A stretch of DNA of 19,462 bases from Acidobacteriota bacterium (GTDB lineage: Bacteria; Acidobacteriota; Aminicenantia; Aminicenantales; Saccharicenantaceae): assembly GCA_003476685.1 (NCBI GenBank), contig DMVN01000106.1:1-19462 (forward strand), in the 5' to 3' direction. Below the pieces are notes generated by a model. It saw only the letters and a list, made by a program, of their open reading frames with translations, was not told where the DNA came from and did not search any database. Each line of letters opens with the position of its first letter. The stretch's first letter is position 1. Below are positions 8,368-15,507 of the stretch, piece by piece. Made by a program: the position numbers and the translations under genes.

Positions 8368-9042
8368 TTGCTTGATAACCGGCTGGCCCCCGGTTTTCCT
8401 GACCAGGGTTAAAGTCTGGAAGAAGACGGTGCTGCCGACAGGGATGACCAGGCGCCCCCCTTCTTTTAATTGCTGGAAAAGAGGGGGCGGGATGTGGTTG
8501 GCGGCACAGGTCACCAGGATGGCATCAAAAGGAGCCTCTTCCGGCCAGCCGAAATAACCATCAGCCCAGCGGACCTTGATGTTCTTGTAATCGAGCGACT
8601 GCAGCAATCGGGCTGCCCCTGTCGCCAGTGTTTCTCTTATTTCAATCGAAAAGACCCGGTCAGTCAGCTGGCTCAAAACGGCCGCCTGGTAGCCCGACCC
8701 GGTGCCTATTTCCAGCACCTTGTCCCCTGGTTTTATCTCGGCCACTGCGGTCATCAGGGCTACGATATAAGGCTGAGAAATGGTCTGCCCTTCGCCGATG
8801 GGCAGAGGATAATCTTCGTAAGCTTCGCGGCGGTAGGGCTCCGGCACAAAAAGGTGCCGGGGGACGGCCAGCAGGGCCTGGAGCAAGGATTCATCCTTAA
8901 GGCCACGGGCTCTGACCTGGTATTTGACCATCTGCTCCCTTTTTTTCTGGAAAAATGATTCCTGCTTCTGGTCCTGCCCGGCTAGCCCGGAAAAACAGAG
9001 CAAAACCAGAATTGTCAGCCTGAGAAATCGCCTGGAATTCAT
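8311..9042 (-). CDS. pcm: Protein-L-isoaspartate O-methyltransferase with an N-terminal signal sequence
   Basis: SAM-dependent methylation of isoaspartyl residues in damaged proteins is the first step of their repair. The core is typical: [34 protein letters not shown], the SAM-binding loop [16 protein letters not shown], and the C-terminal VRFVPMVGE. The 243-residue form has an extra N-terminal segment, [20 protein letters not shown] followed by AGQ, which reads as a signal peptide (cleavage near residue 21-23). This suggests an exported enzyme. An internal ATG (Met38, 8931) at the usual start of the cytoplasmic family has AAGGGAG close upstream and could give a cytoplasmic form of about 206 residues. 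The ATG at 9042 has no good ribosome binding site but a TAAAAT box lies nine bases away. The 3' end overlaps the convergent membrane protein gene by 57 bases. Confidence 0.92.
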   Translation of the reverse strand: MNSRRFLRLTILVLLCFSGLAGQDQKQESFFQKKREQMVKYQVRARGLKDESLLQALLAVPRHLFVPEPYRREAYEDYPLPIGEGQTISQPYIVALMTAVAEIKPGDKVLEIGTGSGYQAAVLSQLTDRVFSIEIRETLATGAARLLQSLDYKNIKVRWADGYFGWPEEAPFDAILVTCAANHIPPPLFQQLKEGGRLVIPVGSTVFFQTLTLVRKTGGQPVIKQLLDVRFVPMVGEIEKEKR

Positions 9043-9051
9043 CCCGACTAA

Positions 9052-9057
9052 ATTTTA
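9052..9057 (-). promoter_or_regulatory. -10 box close to the pcm start
   Basis: TAAAAT (minus strand, 9057-9052) matches the -10 consensus at five of six positions and ends nine bases before the ATG at 9042. Transcription would begin within a few bases of the ATG, so the long, signal-bearing form would be nearly leaderless. The -35 (about 9080-9075) is poor. Confidence 0.35.
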
Positions 9058-9145
9058 CAGCAGATTGTCCCGAACCGCCAGATAATAATCTCACCCCTGA
9101 CGATTAAAAACGACCGGTTAAAAATCACCTCTGGATTAGCCAGAA

Positions 9146-9172
9146 GCGGTGATTGACCGCCCGGCCGGCCGG
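9146..9172. repeat. Inverted repeat and GC palindrome between pcm and coaD
   Basis: GCGGT-GATTG-ACCGC (9146-9160) is a perfect five-base inverted repeat, directly followed by CCGGCCGGCCGG (9161-9172), which is self-complementary. It lies about 55 bases upstream of the coaD -35 in the divergent region. It could be an operator or merely a structured spacer; there is no T tract to call it a terminator. Confidence 0.35.
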
Positions 9173-9227
9173 TTTATGATTTTAGGCAGCAGTGGTCAGG
9201 GCCATGTTTACTGTCAGAAAAAATTAT

Positions 9228-9254
9228 TTGACACGGAGATATTTTTTTGATAAT
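9228..9254 (+). promoter_or_regulatory. Promoter of the coaD-pil operon
   Basis: A perfect TTGACA (9228-9233) is followed after 15 bases by GATAAT (9249-9254), or after 17 by TAATTG (9251-9256). Transcription would start around 9261, about six bases before the coaD ATG at 9267. The upstream 224-base gap is shared with the divergent pcm gene. Confidence 0.55.
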
Positions 9255-9266
9255 TGATAACCAAGA

Positions 9267-9779
9267 ATGCAAGGAACTGAACAACAGAGTGGGAAGAAGG
9301 CAATCTACCCTGGGTCTTTTGACCCTATTACTAACGGACATGTCGATATTATTCAAAGGGGGAAGAAGATTTTCGACAAAATTATTGTGGGTGTGCTGGA
9401 CAACCCCAAGAAGCAGCCCCTCTTTTCTGCGGAGGAACGGGTGGAACTGATAAGAACGACCTTTGCCGGCGACAGCGCGGTCGAGGTCAAAACTTTCAGC
9501 GGTCTGCTGGTAGAGTTTGCCCGCCAGAACCAGGCCGATGCCGTTATCCGCGGCCTGAGAGCCATTTCCGATTTCGAGTACGAATTCCAGATGGCCCTGA
9601 TGAACCGCAAGCTGTGGAGTGAAATCGAGACCCTGTTCATGATGCCCAGCCTGAAGTATTCTTTCCTCAGCTCCAACCTGGTCAAGGAAGTCTTCCAGCT
9701 GGGAGGCTGTGTCAGGGACCTGGTTCCACCGGTGGTGGAAAAGGCCCTTAAGAATAAATTTATGAATCTCAATAAATAA
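9267..9779 (+). CDS. coaD: Phosphopantetheine adenylyltransferase
   Basis: Transfers AMP from ATP to 4'-phosphopantetheine to make dephospho-CoA, the penultimate step of coenzyme A synthesis, in the cytoplasm. The 170-residue protein is of normal size for this nucleotidyltransferase family. It shows the ATP-binding AIYPGSFDPITNGHVDII (residues 12-29, with the [T/H]xGH signature in TNGH), AVIRGLRAISDFEYEFQMAL, and the C-terminal YSFLSSNLVKEV. The ATG at 9267 is the only in-frame start, giving about ten residues before the usual 'KKAIYPG' start; no ribosome binding site is visible and the promoter almost touches the ATG. It is followed after ten bases by pilM, so it appears to head the pilus operon. 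The earlier CoA gene coaBC is also in this window, on the opposite strand. Confidence 0.95.
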   Translation: MQGTEQQSGKKAIYPGSFDPITNGHVDIIQRGKKIFDKIIVGVLDNPKKQPLFSAEERVELIRTTFAGDSAVEVKTFSGLLVEFARQNQADAVIRGLRAISDFEYEFQMALMNRKLWSEIETLFMMPSLKYSFLSSNLVKEVFQLGGCVRDLVPPVVEKALKNKFMNLNK

Positions 9780-9789
9780 GGCGGTAAAA

Positions 9790-10866
9790 ATGTTGGGTTT
9801 AGCCAAAGAAAAGAGTGTGGTCGGACTCGATATCGGGTCCTACTCTGTCAAGGCAGTTGAATTAAAAATCAAGGAAAAGGGAGACTCTACCCAGTACGAA
9901 GTCCAGAAAATCGGTTACGAGCCCCTGCCCCACGACGCCATAGTTGAAGGCACCATCATTGATTCCACGGCCGTCAGCGAAACCATCAAGCTGCTGTTCG
10001 AGAATGCCAAGATTGCCAGCCGGGACGTGGCCATTTCCATCTCCGGGAACTCAGTCATCATCAAGAAAATCTCCCTGCCGGCCATGGAGCCGCAGGAGCT
10101 GGCTGAGTCCATCACCTGGGAAGCCAAGCACAACATCCCCTACAACTATGAAGAGACTAATGTCGATTACCATGTGGTCAAATCCCCGCGAGGGTCAGAG
10201 GGCACGGTGGACATCCTGCTGGTGGCAGCCAAAAAGGACAAAATCGCCAACTACAGCAACTCCGTCAGCATCGCCCGCAAGAACCTGGTGGCCATTGAGG
10301 TTGACATTTTCTCTCTTATCAACGCCTTTGAAATCAACTACCCGGAAATCTTCAGGGACAAGACCGTGGCCCTGATCAACATGGGGGCCAACATCACCAA
10401 CGTCGGCATTGTCGAGCACGGAGTTCCCCAGCTCTTCCGGGATCTTTCGCTGGGGGGTTACTTCTTCACCGAGAACATCCGCAAGGAATTGAACGTCTCC
10501 TTTGAGGAGGCCGAGGCCGCCCTGAAAGGGATCCCGGGCAAAAACATCAATGCCGACCAGTTTGCCTCGGTCCTGACCATGAACATCAGAGACCTGCTGG
10601 ATGAAATGGAAAAGACCTTCTCCTTCTACGAAGCCGGAGAGAAGAGGGAACGCCGGATCGAACAGATCTTCCTGAGCGGCGGCCTGGCCCTGATCCCCAA
10701 CATGGTCAGCGCCTTCGAACTCAAGTTCCACATCAAGACCGAACTGCTCAATCCTTTCAGGTCCATCAAGTATGATGAAAAGAAATTTGAGTCTATCTAT
10801 TTTAATGAGATGGCCCCTGTGTTCGGGGTGGCCGTTGGACTTTCAACGAGAAAGGCAGAGAAATGA
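9790..10866 (+). CDS. pilM: Type IV pilus assembly protein PilM
   Basis: A cytoplasmic actin-like ATPase that docks on the N-terminal tail of PilN and anchors the pilus alignment complex at the inner face of the membrane. At 358 residues it is the usual size. The FtsA/actin-like nucleotide site is complete: phosphate-1 VVGLDIGSYSVKAVEL (10-25), phosphate-2 VALINMGANITNVGIVE (193-209), and the adenosine motif IFLSGGLALIPNM (293-305). AAGGCGG lies five bases before the ATG, ten bases after coaD stops. It is the first of five ordered pil genes (M-N-O-P-Q), the standard arrangement, which makes the call secure. Confidence 0.95.
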   Translation: MLGLAKEKSVVGLDIGSYSVKAVELKIKEKGDSTQYEVQKIGYEPLPHDAIVEGTIIDSTAVSETIKLLFENAKIASRDVAISISGNSVIIKKISLPAMEPQELAESITWEAKHNIPYNYEETNVDYHVVKSPRGSEGTVDILLVAAKKDKIANYSNSVSIARKNLVAIEVDIFSLINAFEINYPEIFRDKTVALINMGANITNVGIVEHGVPQLFRDLSLGGYFFTENIRKELNVSFEEAEAALKGIPGKNINADQFASVLTMNIRDLLDEMEKTFSFYEAGEKRERRIEQIFLSGGLALIPNMVSAFELKFHIKTELLNPFRSIKYDEKKFESIYFNEMAPVFGVAVGLSTRKAEK

Positions 10867-10869
10867 GCC

Positions 10870-11502
10870 ATGATCAGGATTAATTTATTAAAACCGGAAG
10901 CCAAGGAAACCAGGGAACCTGTCCAGCCAGGTATACCCAGGGTCGCGAAGGAAAGGAAAAGAGCCAGCCTCGGCACCATTATCTTTCTGCTGCTGCTCGT
11001 CAGTCTGGCCGGCTACTACTTTTACCAGCACTGGCAGATACAGAAGGAAAAACAGCTGATCGCCCAGGCCCAGCAGGAAAAGAACCAGCTGCAGTACGTG
11101 GTGGCCAAACTGGAAGAGGTTAAACTCCAGAAGGCCAACCTGGAAATGAAGATCAACCTGATCCGACAGCTGAAGGCCAACCAGGATATCGCCGTCAGGA
11201 TAATGGATGAAATCAACCGTCGCCTGCCCGATTACGTCTGGTTGAAAGATGCCAGCTTTGATGGACAGACCCTGAAGATTAAGGGTGAAGCCATTTCCAA
11301 TAACCTGATAGCCGATTTTATCACCAACCTGCAACGCAGCGAGACTTTCGGGCAGGTCAACCTGATTGTCTCCACCCAGAAGACCCAGGGGGGTGTAGTC
11401 TACCTGGAGTTTGATATGACCGTCCCGGTGAACAAACCCCAGGTTGAGACTCCCCCGGCGGCCAAACCCAAACCCACTCCCCAGACCACAAGAAGGAGAT
11501 AG
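10870..11502 (+). CDS. pilN: Type IV pilus inner-membrane assembly protein PilN
   Basis: A bitopic inner-membrane protein that links cytoplasmic PilM to periplasmic PilO and PilP. The 210-residue chain begins MIRINLLKPE, whose INLL motif is the known PilM-binding tail. A basic cytoplasmic stretch follows, then a transmembrane helix (about 34-52), a coiled coil (about 57-100) and the ferredoxin-like periplasmic domain (about 105-188). The last 22 residues are a Pro/Lys/Thr/Arg-rich tail (ending QTTRRR) that looks disordered. The ATG comes three bases after the pilM stop, with only a weak AAAGGCAGAGA upstream, so translational coupling to pilM is likely. Confidence 0.92.
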   Translation: MIRINLLKPEAKETREPVQPGIPRVAKERKRASLGTIIFLLLLVSLAGYYFYQHWQIQKEKQLIAQAQQEKNQLQYVVAKLEEVKLQKANLEMKINLIRQLKANQDIAVRIMDEINRRLPDYVWLKDASFDGQTLKIKGEAISNNLIADFITNLQRSETFGQVNLIVSTQKTQGGVVYLEFDMTVPVNKPQVETPPAAKPKPTPQTTRRR

Positions 11503-11504
11503 CC

Positions 11505-12089
11505 ATGAGAAACTGGCCCTGGTATGGATACTTAATTCTGGCCGTAGTCATCTTCGCCCTGGCCTTCTTTTTCTACTTCAAGCCCCGCAACGAACAAATT
11601 CAGGACTTGCGACAGCAGCGGGAGAAGCTGGAAAAAGAAGTCCAGGTGTTGAAGGAAAAGAAGAAAGAACTGGATAAAATCGAGGCCGAACTGGTGGTGC
11701 TGAATGCCACCCTCAAAGACCTGGAGCAGATCATTCCCCAGCAGAAAGAAATTGCTGAAATCCTGAGAAGAATCCAGCAGCTGGCTTACGACTCCCGCCT
11801 CAACGTGCTCAAGTTTCAACCCCGGGGTGAGATCAAGAAGGATTTTTACGCCGAGTGGCCGATTAACATTGAAGTCTCCGGCACCTACCACAACCTGGGC
11901 CTCTTCTTCGACAAGCTGAGCAATTTCGCCCGCCTGTTCAACGTCAACAATTTCAGCATCAGTGCCCTGAACAACCAGACCGACACCCTGACCATCGGAG
12001 CCAAGTTCGTCACCACCACCTATTATTTTCTGGAAGAGCAACCCCAGCCAGCCAAGGCTGCGGCCGGTCAGCAACAGCAGAGGAAATAA
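11505..12089 (+). CDS. pilO: Type IV pilus inner-membrane assembly protein PilO
   Basis: Partner of PilN in the inner-membrane alignment complex, with the same architecture: a very short cytoplasmic start, a transmembrane helix (about residues 8-25, GYLILAVVIFALAFFFYF), a long Lys/Glu/Gln-rich coiled coil (about 28-80), and a C-terminal ferredoxin-like domain (about 84-178), here with SGTYHNLGLFFDKLSNFARL, a typical PilO stretch. A Gln/Ala-rich tail ends the 194-residue chain. AAGGAGATAG sits a few bases before the ATG, two bases after the pilN stop. Confidence 0.92.
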   Translation: MRNWPWYGYLILAVVIFALAFFFYFKPRNEQIQDLRQQREKLEKEVQVLKEKKKELDKIEAELVVLNATLKDLEQIIPQQKEIAEILRRIQQLAYDSRLNVLKFQPRGEIKKDFYAEWPINIEVSGTYHNLGLFFDKLSNFARLFNVNNFSISALNNQTDTLTIGAKFVTTTYYFLEEQPQPAKAAAGQQQQRK

Positions 12090-12090
12090 C

Positions 12091-12573
12091 ATGAGAAAAA
12101 TAACTATTTTTACACTGGCATTACTGATGGCCGGTTTTTCCTGCTTGCTGGCTCAGAGCCCGGGCCAGGAAGTCCAGAAGACCGAGCAGCAACAGGAAAC
12201 CGTCATCACCCCCCAGCAGGCTTTAAGCACCCTGCCTCCCCGGGCTTCTTATAATCCGGGCGGGCGCCGGGACCCGTTTAAAGACCTGATCGGCAAGGGA
12301 AAAGGCAGTGGTAAAGCAACCGTAGCAGACGGCCAACTAACCATAGAAAATGCCACCCTGGTGGGCATTGTCAAGACTGCCAAGAGTTTTGTGGCCATAG
12401 TTTCTGGTCCTCAGGAATTCCCCTATTTTCTGAAGATTGGAGACAGACTGGCTGATGGCTATGTCTACTCCATCAGTGAGTCGAAGGTGGTTTTCCGCAA
12501 GACTCACGAAAGGGGCATCCCGCTGATGAGGCCCAGGGACGTTGTCAAAGAAATCAATCCGGAGGAGCGTTAA
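12091..12573 (+). CDS. pilP: Type IV pilus assembly protein PilP
   Basis: The periplasmic protein that connects the PilN/PilO complex to the secretin PilQ. The 160-residue precursor has a signal sequence with a possible lipid-attachment cysteine (Cys18, in LLMAGFSCLLAQ). The lipobox is imperfect (GFS before Cys), so lipidation is likely but not certain. A Gln/Glu/Pro-rich flexible region (about 24-57) is followed by the hallmark GGRRDPF (57-63), then the small beta-barrel domain (about 84-137, ATLVGIVKTAKSFVAIVSGP onward) that binds PilQ. GAGG lies before the ATG, and the gene starts one base after the pilO stop. Confidence 0.92.
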   Translation: MRKITIFTLALLMAGFSCLLAQSPGQEVQKTEQQQETVITPQQALSTLPPRASYNPGGRRDPFKDLIGKGKGSGKATVADGQLTIENATLVGIVKTAKSFVAIVSGPQEFPYFLKIGDRLADGYVYSISESKVVFRKTHERGIPLMRPRDVVKEINPEER

Positions 12574-12574
12574 C

Positions 12575-14863
12575 ATGAAAAGGAAAATTTGCAGGCTTAT
12601 TCTGGCAGTGATAAATCTGATACTGGTCTCGGCTTTTCTGGTCCAGGCCGCCGAGCTGAGCCGCATCGAGGTCAAGCCGGGCAACCTGTCAACCAGAGTC
12701 ATCCTGATAGCCGACACCCCGGTCCAGGTGACAGGACTCAGTTATATTTCCGAGACTCCCCCGGTGCTGTCGCTGGAGCTGGCCAAGACCAGACCGGTTG
12801 AGCTTCCGGCCTCCTTAGAACCGGGCAACCGCCTGGTCCGGAACATCCGGATGGAACCGGTCGGGGAAAATTTAAGGATCCTGTTGCAGTTAAAAGATAA
12901 AGTTCCGTTCCGCCTGCTGGTGGAAGAGGGGAAAACCATCCTGGAGTTCAACGAATTCCTGAGGGCTTCTTCCTATCAGATTGACCCGGCCATGACCGCC
13001 CTGATCCGGCCGGAAAACCAGATCAGCTTTGCCGACCTCAACGTCAAGACTGAACCGGACAAGGTCAGCTTCCTGATCGGCCTGACCGGCCAGGCTCCGG
13101 TGCAAACTTTTGCCCTGGACAACCCCAGCCGGCTGGTGGTCGACCTGCTCAACACCAATTACCCCAGGTCCAGCCAGTCTTACCAGGTCGGGAGGGCCAA
13201 CGTGGATAGAGTCCGGGTGGCCCAGTTCAAGACCTCGGACCCCTGCCCCATTACCAGGCTGGTGTTTGACCTGAAGGACACCGGCTGGTATTCGCTCGAC
13301 ACCACCAGCCAGGGTCTGCGGGTTTCCTTCTACTCCCCTGAAACAAATATCCTAGCTCAGGATACCACACAACCGGTTAAAAAAACCGAACCGGTTAAAA
13401 CAGCCCTGGCTAACGCCATGCCGGCTCCTGAAGAGCAGACGACTAAAAAACCGGCCATAAAAGTTGAAGAAAAAACCGAAATCCCGCCAGCCAGGACGGA
13501 ACCAGCCCCGGCTGAAACCAAGGCTGAGCCGGAGCCCAAAGCGGCCAAACCCCAGGCCCAGGAGAAAGAACAGTTCAAGCCGCGAGTTATCCAGACGGTT
13601 GAAGATAAGTACTCAGGTGAGCTGATCAGCCTGAAATTCAAGGATGCCGACCTGCGGGACGTGGTCCTCTTCCTGGCCGACTTTGCCGGCCTGAACGTGA
13701 TTTTTGACCCCGAAGTTAGAGGCAATGTCACCTGCAACCTGCAGGAAGTCCCCTGGGACCAGGCCCTGGAAATTGTCCTGCGCCAGAACCGGATGGGAAA
13801 AGTTATTGAAGGCAACGTCCTGAGAATCGCCCCCATGAGCACCCTGTCCCGGGAAGACGAAGATTTACGAAGGATGAAAGAGAGCAAGGAGCTGGCCGGG
13901 CCAATTCAGGTCAAGACCATCACCCTGTCCTACTCCAAGGCCCGAGATGTGCAGAGCCTGCTCAAGAGCCGGCTGTCCAAGAATGGTGAAATCGTCATTG
14001 ATGAAAGAACCAATACCCTGATAATCAGCGAGGTCCGCGACCGGATGGAACTGCTGGAAAAGTTGATCGGTGTCCTGGATACCCCGACTCCCCAGGTTTC
14101 AATCGAGGCCAGAATTGTGGAAGCCACTTCCACTTTCATCCGGAACCTGGGCATTCAGTGGGGCTACAAGGGAGTGATCGACCCGTTCTATGGCAACCAG
14201 ACCGCCATCTCCTTCCCCAACAAAATCCTGGCCGACGGCGCCATGATTCCGCAGGGCATCGTTACCAAGGGTATCGGTGGGCCTCTGGGTGGCTATGCCA
14301 TCAACCTGCCGGCACCAGCTTTCAACACGGCCGTGGGCTTCTCCTTTGCTAACGTCCTGGATACCTTCAGGCTTGACGTAGCCCTGTCGGCCTTGGAAAC
14401 CTCCGGGAACGGCCGCATCATATCTTCGCCTAAGGTAACCACCCAGAATAACCAGGCGGCTGAAATAGTTCAGGGCCGCCAGATCCCGGTCCAGACCGTG
14501 GCCAACTTCACCGTCACCACCAGGTACGTCAACGCCGCCCTGGAACTGAGGGCCACGCCTCAGATTACGGCTGAAGGCACCATCATCATGAACATTGAAA
14601 TCCAGAACAATGCCGCTGATTTCGCCAACCTGGTCAACGGTATTCCACCCATCACCACCCAGAGCGCCAAGACCACGGTCATGGTTCCCGACGGCGGCAC
14701 CACCGTCATCGGCGGAATCTACCGGACTGAAGATTCCATCACCAGAGAACGCGTGCCCTATCTTCACAGTATCCCTGTCCTGGGAAGTCTTTTCAGGTCT
14801 TTTGCCCGGACCAAACAGAACAGGGAACTGCTGATATTCATAACCCCAAGGATTATCAAATAA
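12575..14863 (+). CDS. pilQ: Type IV pilus secretin PilQ
   Basis: The outer-membrane secretin that forms the ring through which the pilus passes. I start it at the ATG at 12575, preceded by GGAGGAG (12561-12567); an earlier in-frame TTG (12542) is inside pilP and lacks a signal peptide. The 762-residue precursor has a signal peptide (about 1-26, ending LVQAA), two AMIN domains (about 27-125 and 150-255) that bind peptidoglycan in this family, and a Lys/Pro/Glu/Ala-rich linker (about 266-335). The N0/STN domain follows (about 350-420, ISLKFKDADLRDVVLFLADF), then an N1 domain (about 446-502) and the secretin core (about 507-762) with VPDGGTTVIGGI and VPYLHSIPVLGSLF near the end. It ends LLIFITPRIIK, a standard secretin C-terminus. 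Confidence 0.96.
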   Translation: MKRKICRLILAVINLILVSAFLVQAAELSRIEVKPGNLSTRVILIADTPVQVTGLSYISETPPVLSLELAKTRPVELPASLEPGNRLVRNIRMEPVGENLRILLQLKDKVPFRLLVEEGKTILEFNEFLRASSYQIDPAMTALIRPENQISFADLNVKTEPDKVSFLIGLTGQAPVQTFALDNPSRLVVDLLNTNYPRSSQSYQVGRANVDRVRVAQFKTSDPCPITRLVFDLKDTGWYSLDTTSQGLRVSFYSPETNILAQDTTQPVKKTEPVKTALANAMPAPEEQTTKKPAIKVEEKTEIPPARTEPAPAETKAEPEPKAAKPQAQEKEQFKPRVIQTVEDKYSGELISLKFKDADLRDVVLFLADFAGLNVIFDPEVRGNVTCNLQEVPWDQALEIVLRQNRMGKVIEGNVLRIAPMSTLSREDEDLRRMKESKELAGPIQVKTITLSYSKARDVQSLLKSRLSKNGEIVIDERTNTLIISEVRDRMELLEKLIGVLDTPTPQVSIEARIVEATSTFIRNLGIQWGYKGVIDPFYGNQTAISFPNKILADGAMIPQGIVTKGIGGPLGGYAINLPAPAFNTAVGFSFANVLDTFRLDVALSALETSGNGRIISSPKVTTQNNQAAEIVQGRQIPVQTVANFTVTTRYVNAALELRATPQITAEGTIIMNIEIQNNAADFANLVNGIPPITTQSAKTTVMVPDGGTTVIGGIYRTEDSITRERVPYLHSIPVLGSLFRSFARTKQNRELLIFITPRIIK

Positions 14864-14882
14864 GCGAGAGGAGAAGGAAGCA

Positions 14883-15470
14883 ATGAAGAAACTAACTTTA
14901 GGTCTTAAAATAATAGCGGTTATAGCCCTGAGTCTGGCTCTGTTCTCCTGCAATCCGGTGGAAAGAGGCACTAATTCCGGTAGCTTTCTGATCATCGAAA
15001 ACATTATCGGTAAGGACAACCAGGGTAATGATTCCAGCGTGGTCTTCTCGGATGTTGTCACCAACGGGGTCGCTTATCCGGATTTCGTCAACATCAGTCT
15101 GAGGGCAGCCACCCTCGACCCCAACCCGGTGATGGGAGTTTCCAATTACAGCGATGTCATGGTTACCAATTACATAGTCACCTATACCAGGAGTGACGGG
15201 GCTACAGGCGAAGGGACCGATGTTCCCTATCATTTTGAAGGGGCCTTGTCGACTCTGGTACCCATAGGTTCTACGGTCACCATCCCCCTGATGATCGTCA
15301 GAGAAGTGGCCAAGACCCAGCCGCCGCTCAGTGCTCTGGTGGGCAATCCAACTGGTATGCTCGAATGCACCGCCACCATTGAGCTCATAGGCCATGACCT
15401 GAGAAACCGGCAGGTCAGAAAGACAGGACAGATTTCTGTTCGTTTTGCCGACTATATCGACCAGCAATAA
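14883..15470 (+). CDS. Small putative lipoprotein of unknown function at the end of the pil operon
   Basis: I do not recognise the family. The 195-residue precursor starts MKKLTLGLKIIAVIALSLAL and then FSC, a lipoprotein-type signal peptide with Cys23 as the probable lipidated residue (the -2 Phe is tolerated though not ideal). The rest is Thr/Val/Ile-rich, as in beta-sandwich domains, with no Cys-based active site and no helix-rich TPR pattern such as the PilF/PilW pilotins have. AGGAGAAGG stands before the ATG, 19 bases after pilQ. Its place at the end of the secretin operon suggests a role at the outer membrane with PilQ, for example as a pilotin-like or accessory lipoprotein, but this is inference from position only. 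A terminator-like structure follows. Confidence 0.85.
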   Translation: MKKLTLGLKIIAVIALSLALFSCNPVERGTNSGSFLIIENIIGKDNQGNDSSVVFSDVVTNGVAYPDFVNISLRAATLDPNPVMGVSNYSDVMVTNYIVTYTRSDGATGEGTDVPYHFEGALSTLVPIGSTVTIPLMIVREVAKTQPPLSALVGNPTGMLECTATIELIGHDLRNRQVRKTGQISVRFADYIDQQ

Positions 15471-15497
15471 GTCTACTGAGACAGATTTATTCTTTTT
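15466..15497 (+). terminator. Weak terminator of the coaD-pil operon
   Basis: AATAA-GTCT (15466-15474) pairs with AGAC (15479-15482) and, after a four-base bulge, TTATT (15487-15491), followed by TCTTTTT to 15497. The stem is A/T-rich and bulged, so strength is doubtful, but its position, starting in the stop codon of the last gene and before the convergent priA, fits. Confidence 0.4.
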
Positions 15498-15507
15498 CCT
15501 GGCCGGC

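Noticed and set aside
12542..12574. TTG at 12542 as the pilQ start
   Set aside because: It lies inside pilP and would spoil the signal peptide; the ATG at 12575 has a strong GGAGGAG site.
13370..13580. Repeat-like AACCGGTTAAAA and Pro/Lys/Glu-rich stretch as a CRISPR or repeat array
   Set aside because: It is in frame in pilQ and encodes the flexible linker between the AMIN and N0 domains; the units are irregular.
14099..15064. Long open frame (321 codons) on the minus strand opposite pilQ and the lipoprotein gene
   Set aside because: It runs antisense to two well-supported genes, has no recognisable motifs and reads like a shadow of G+C-rich coding sequence.
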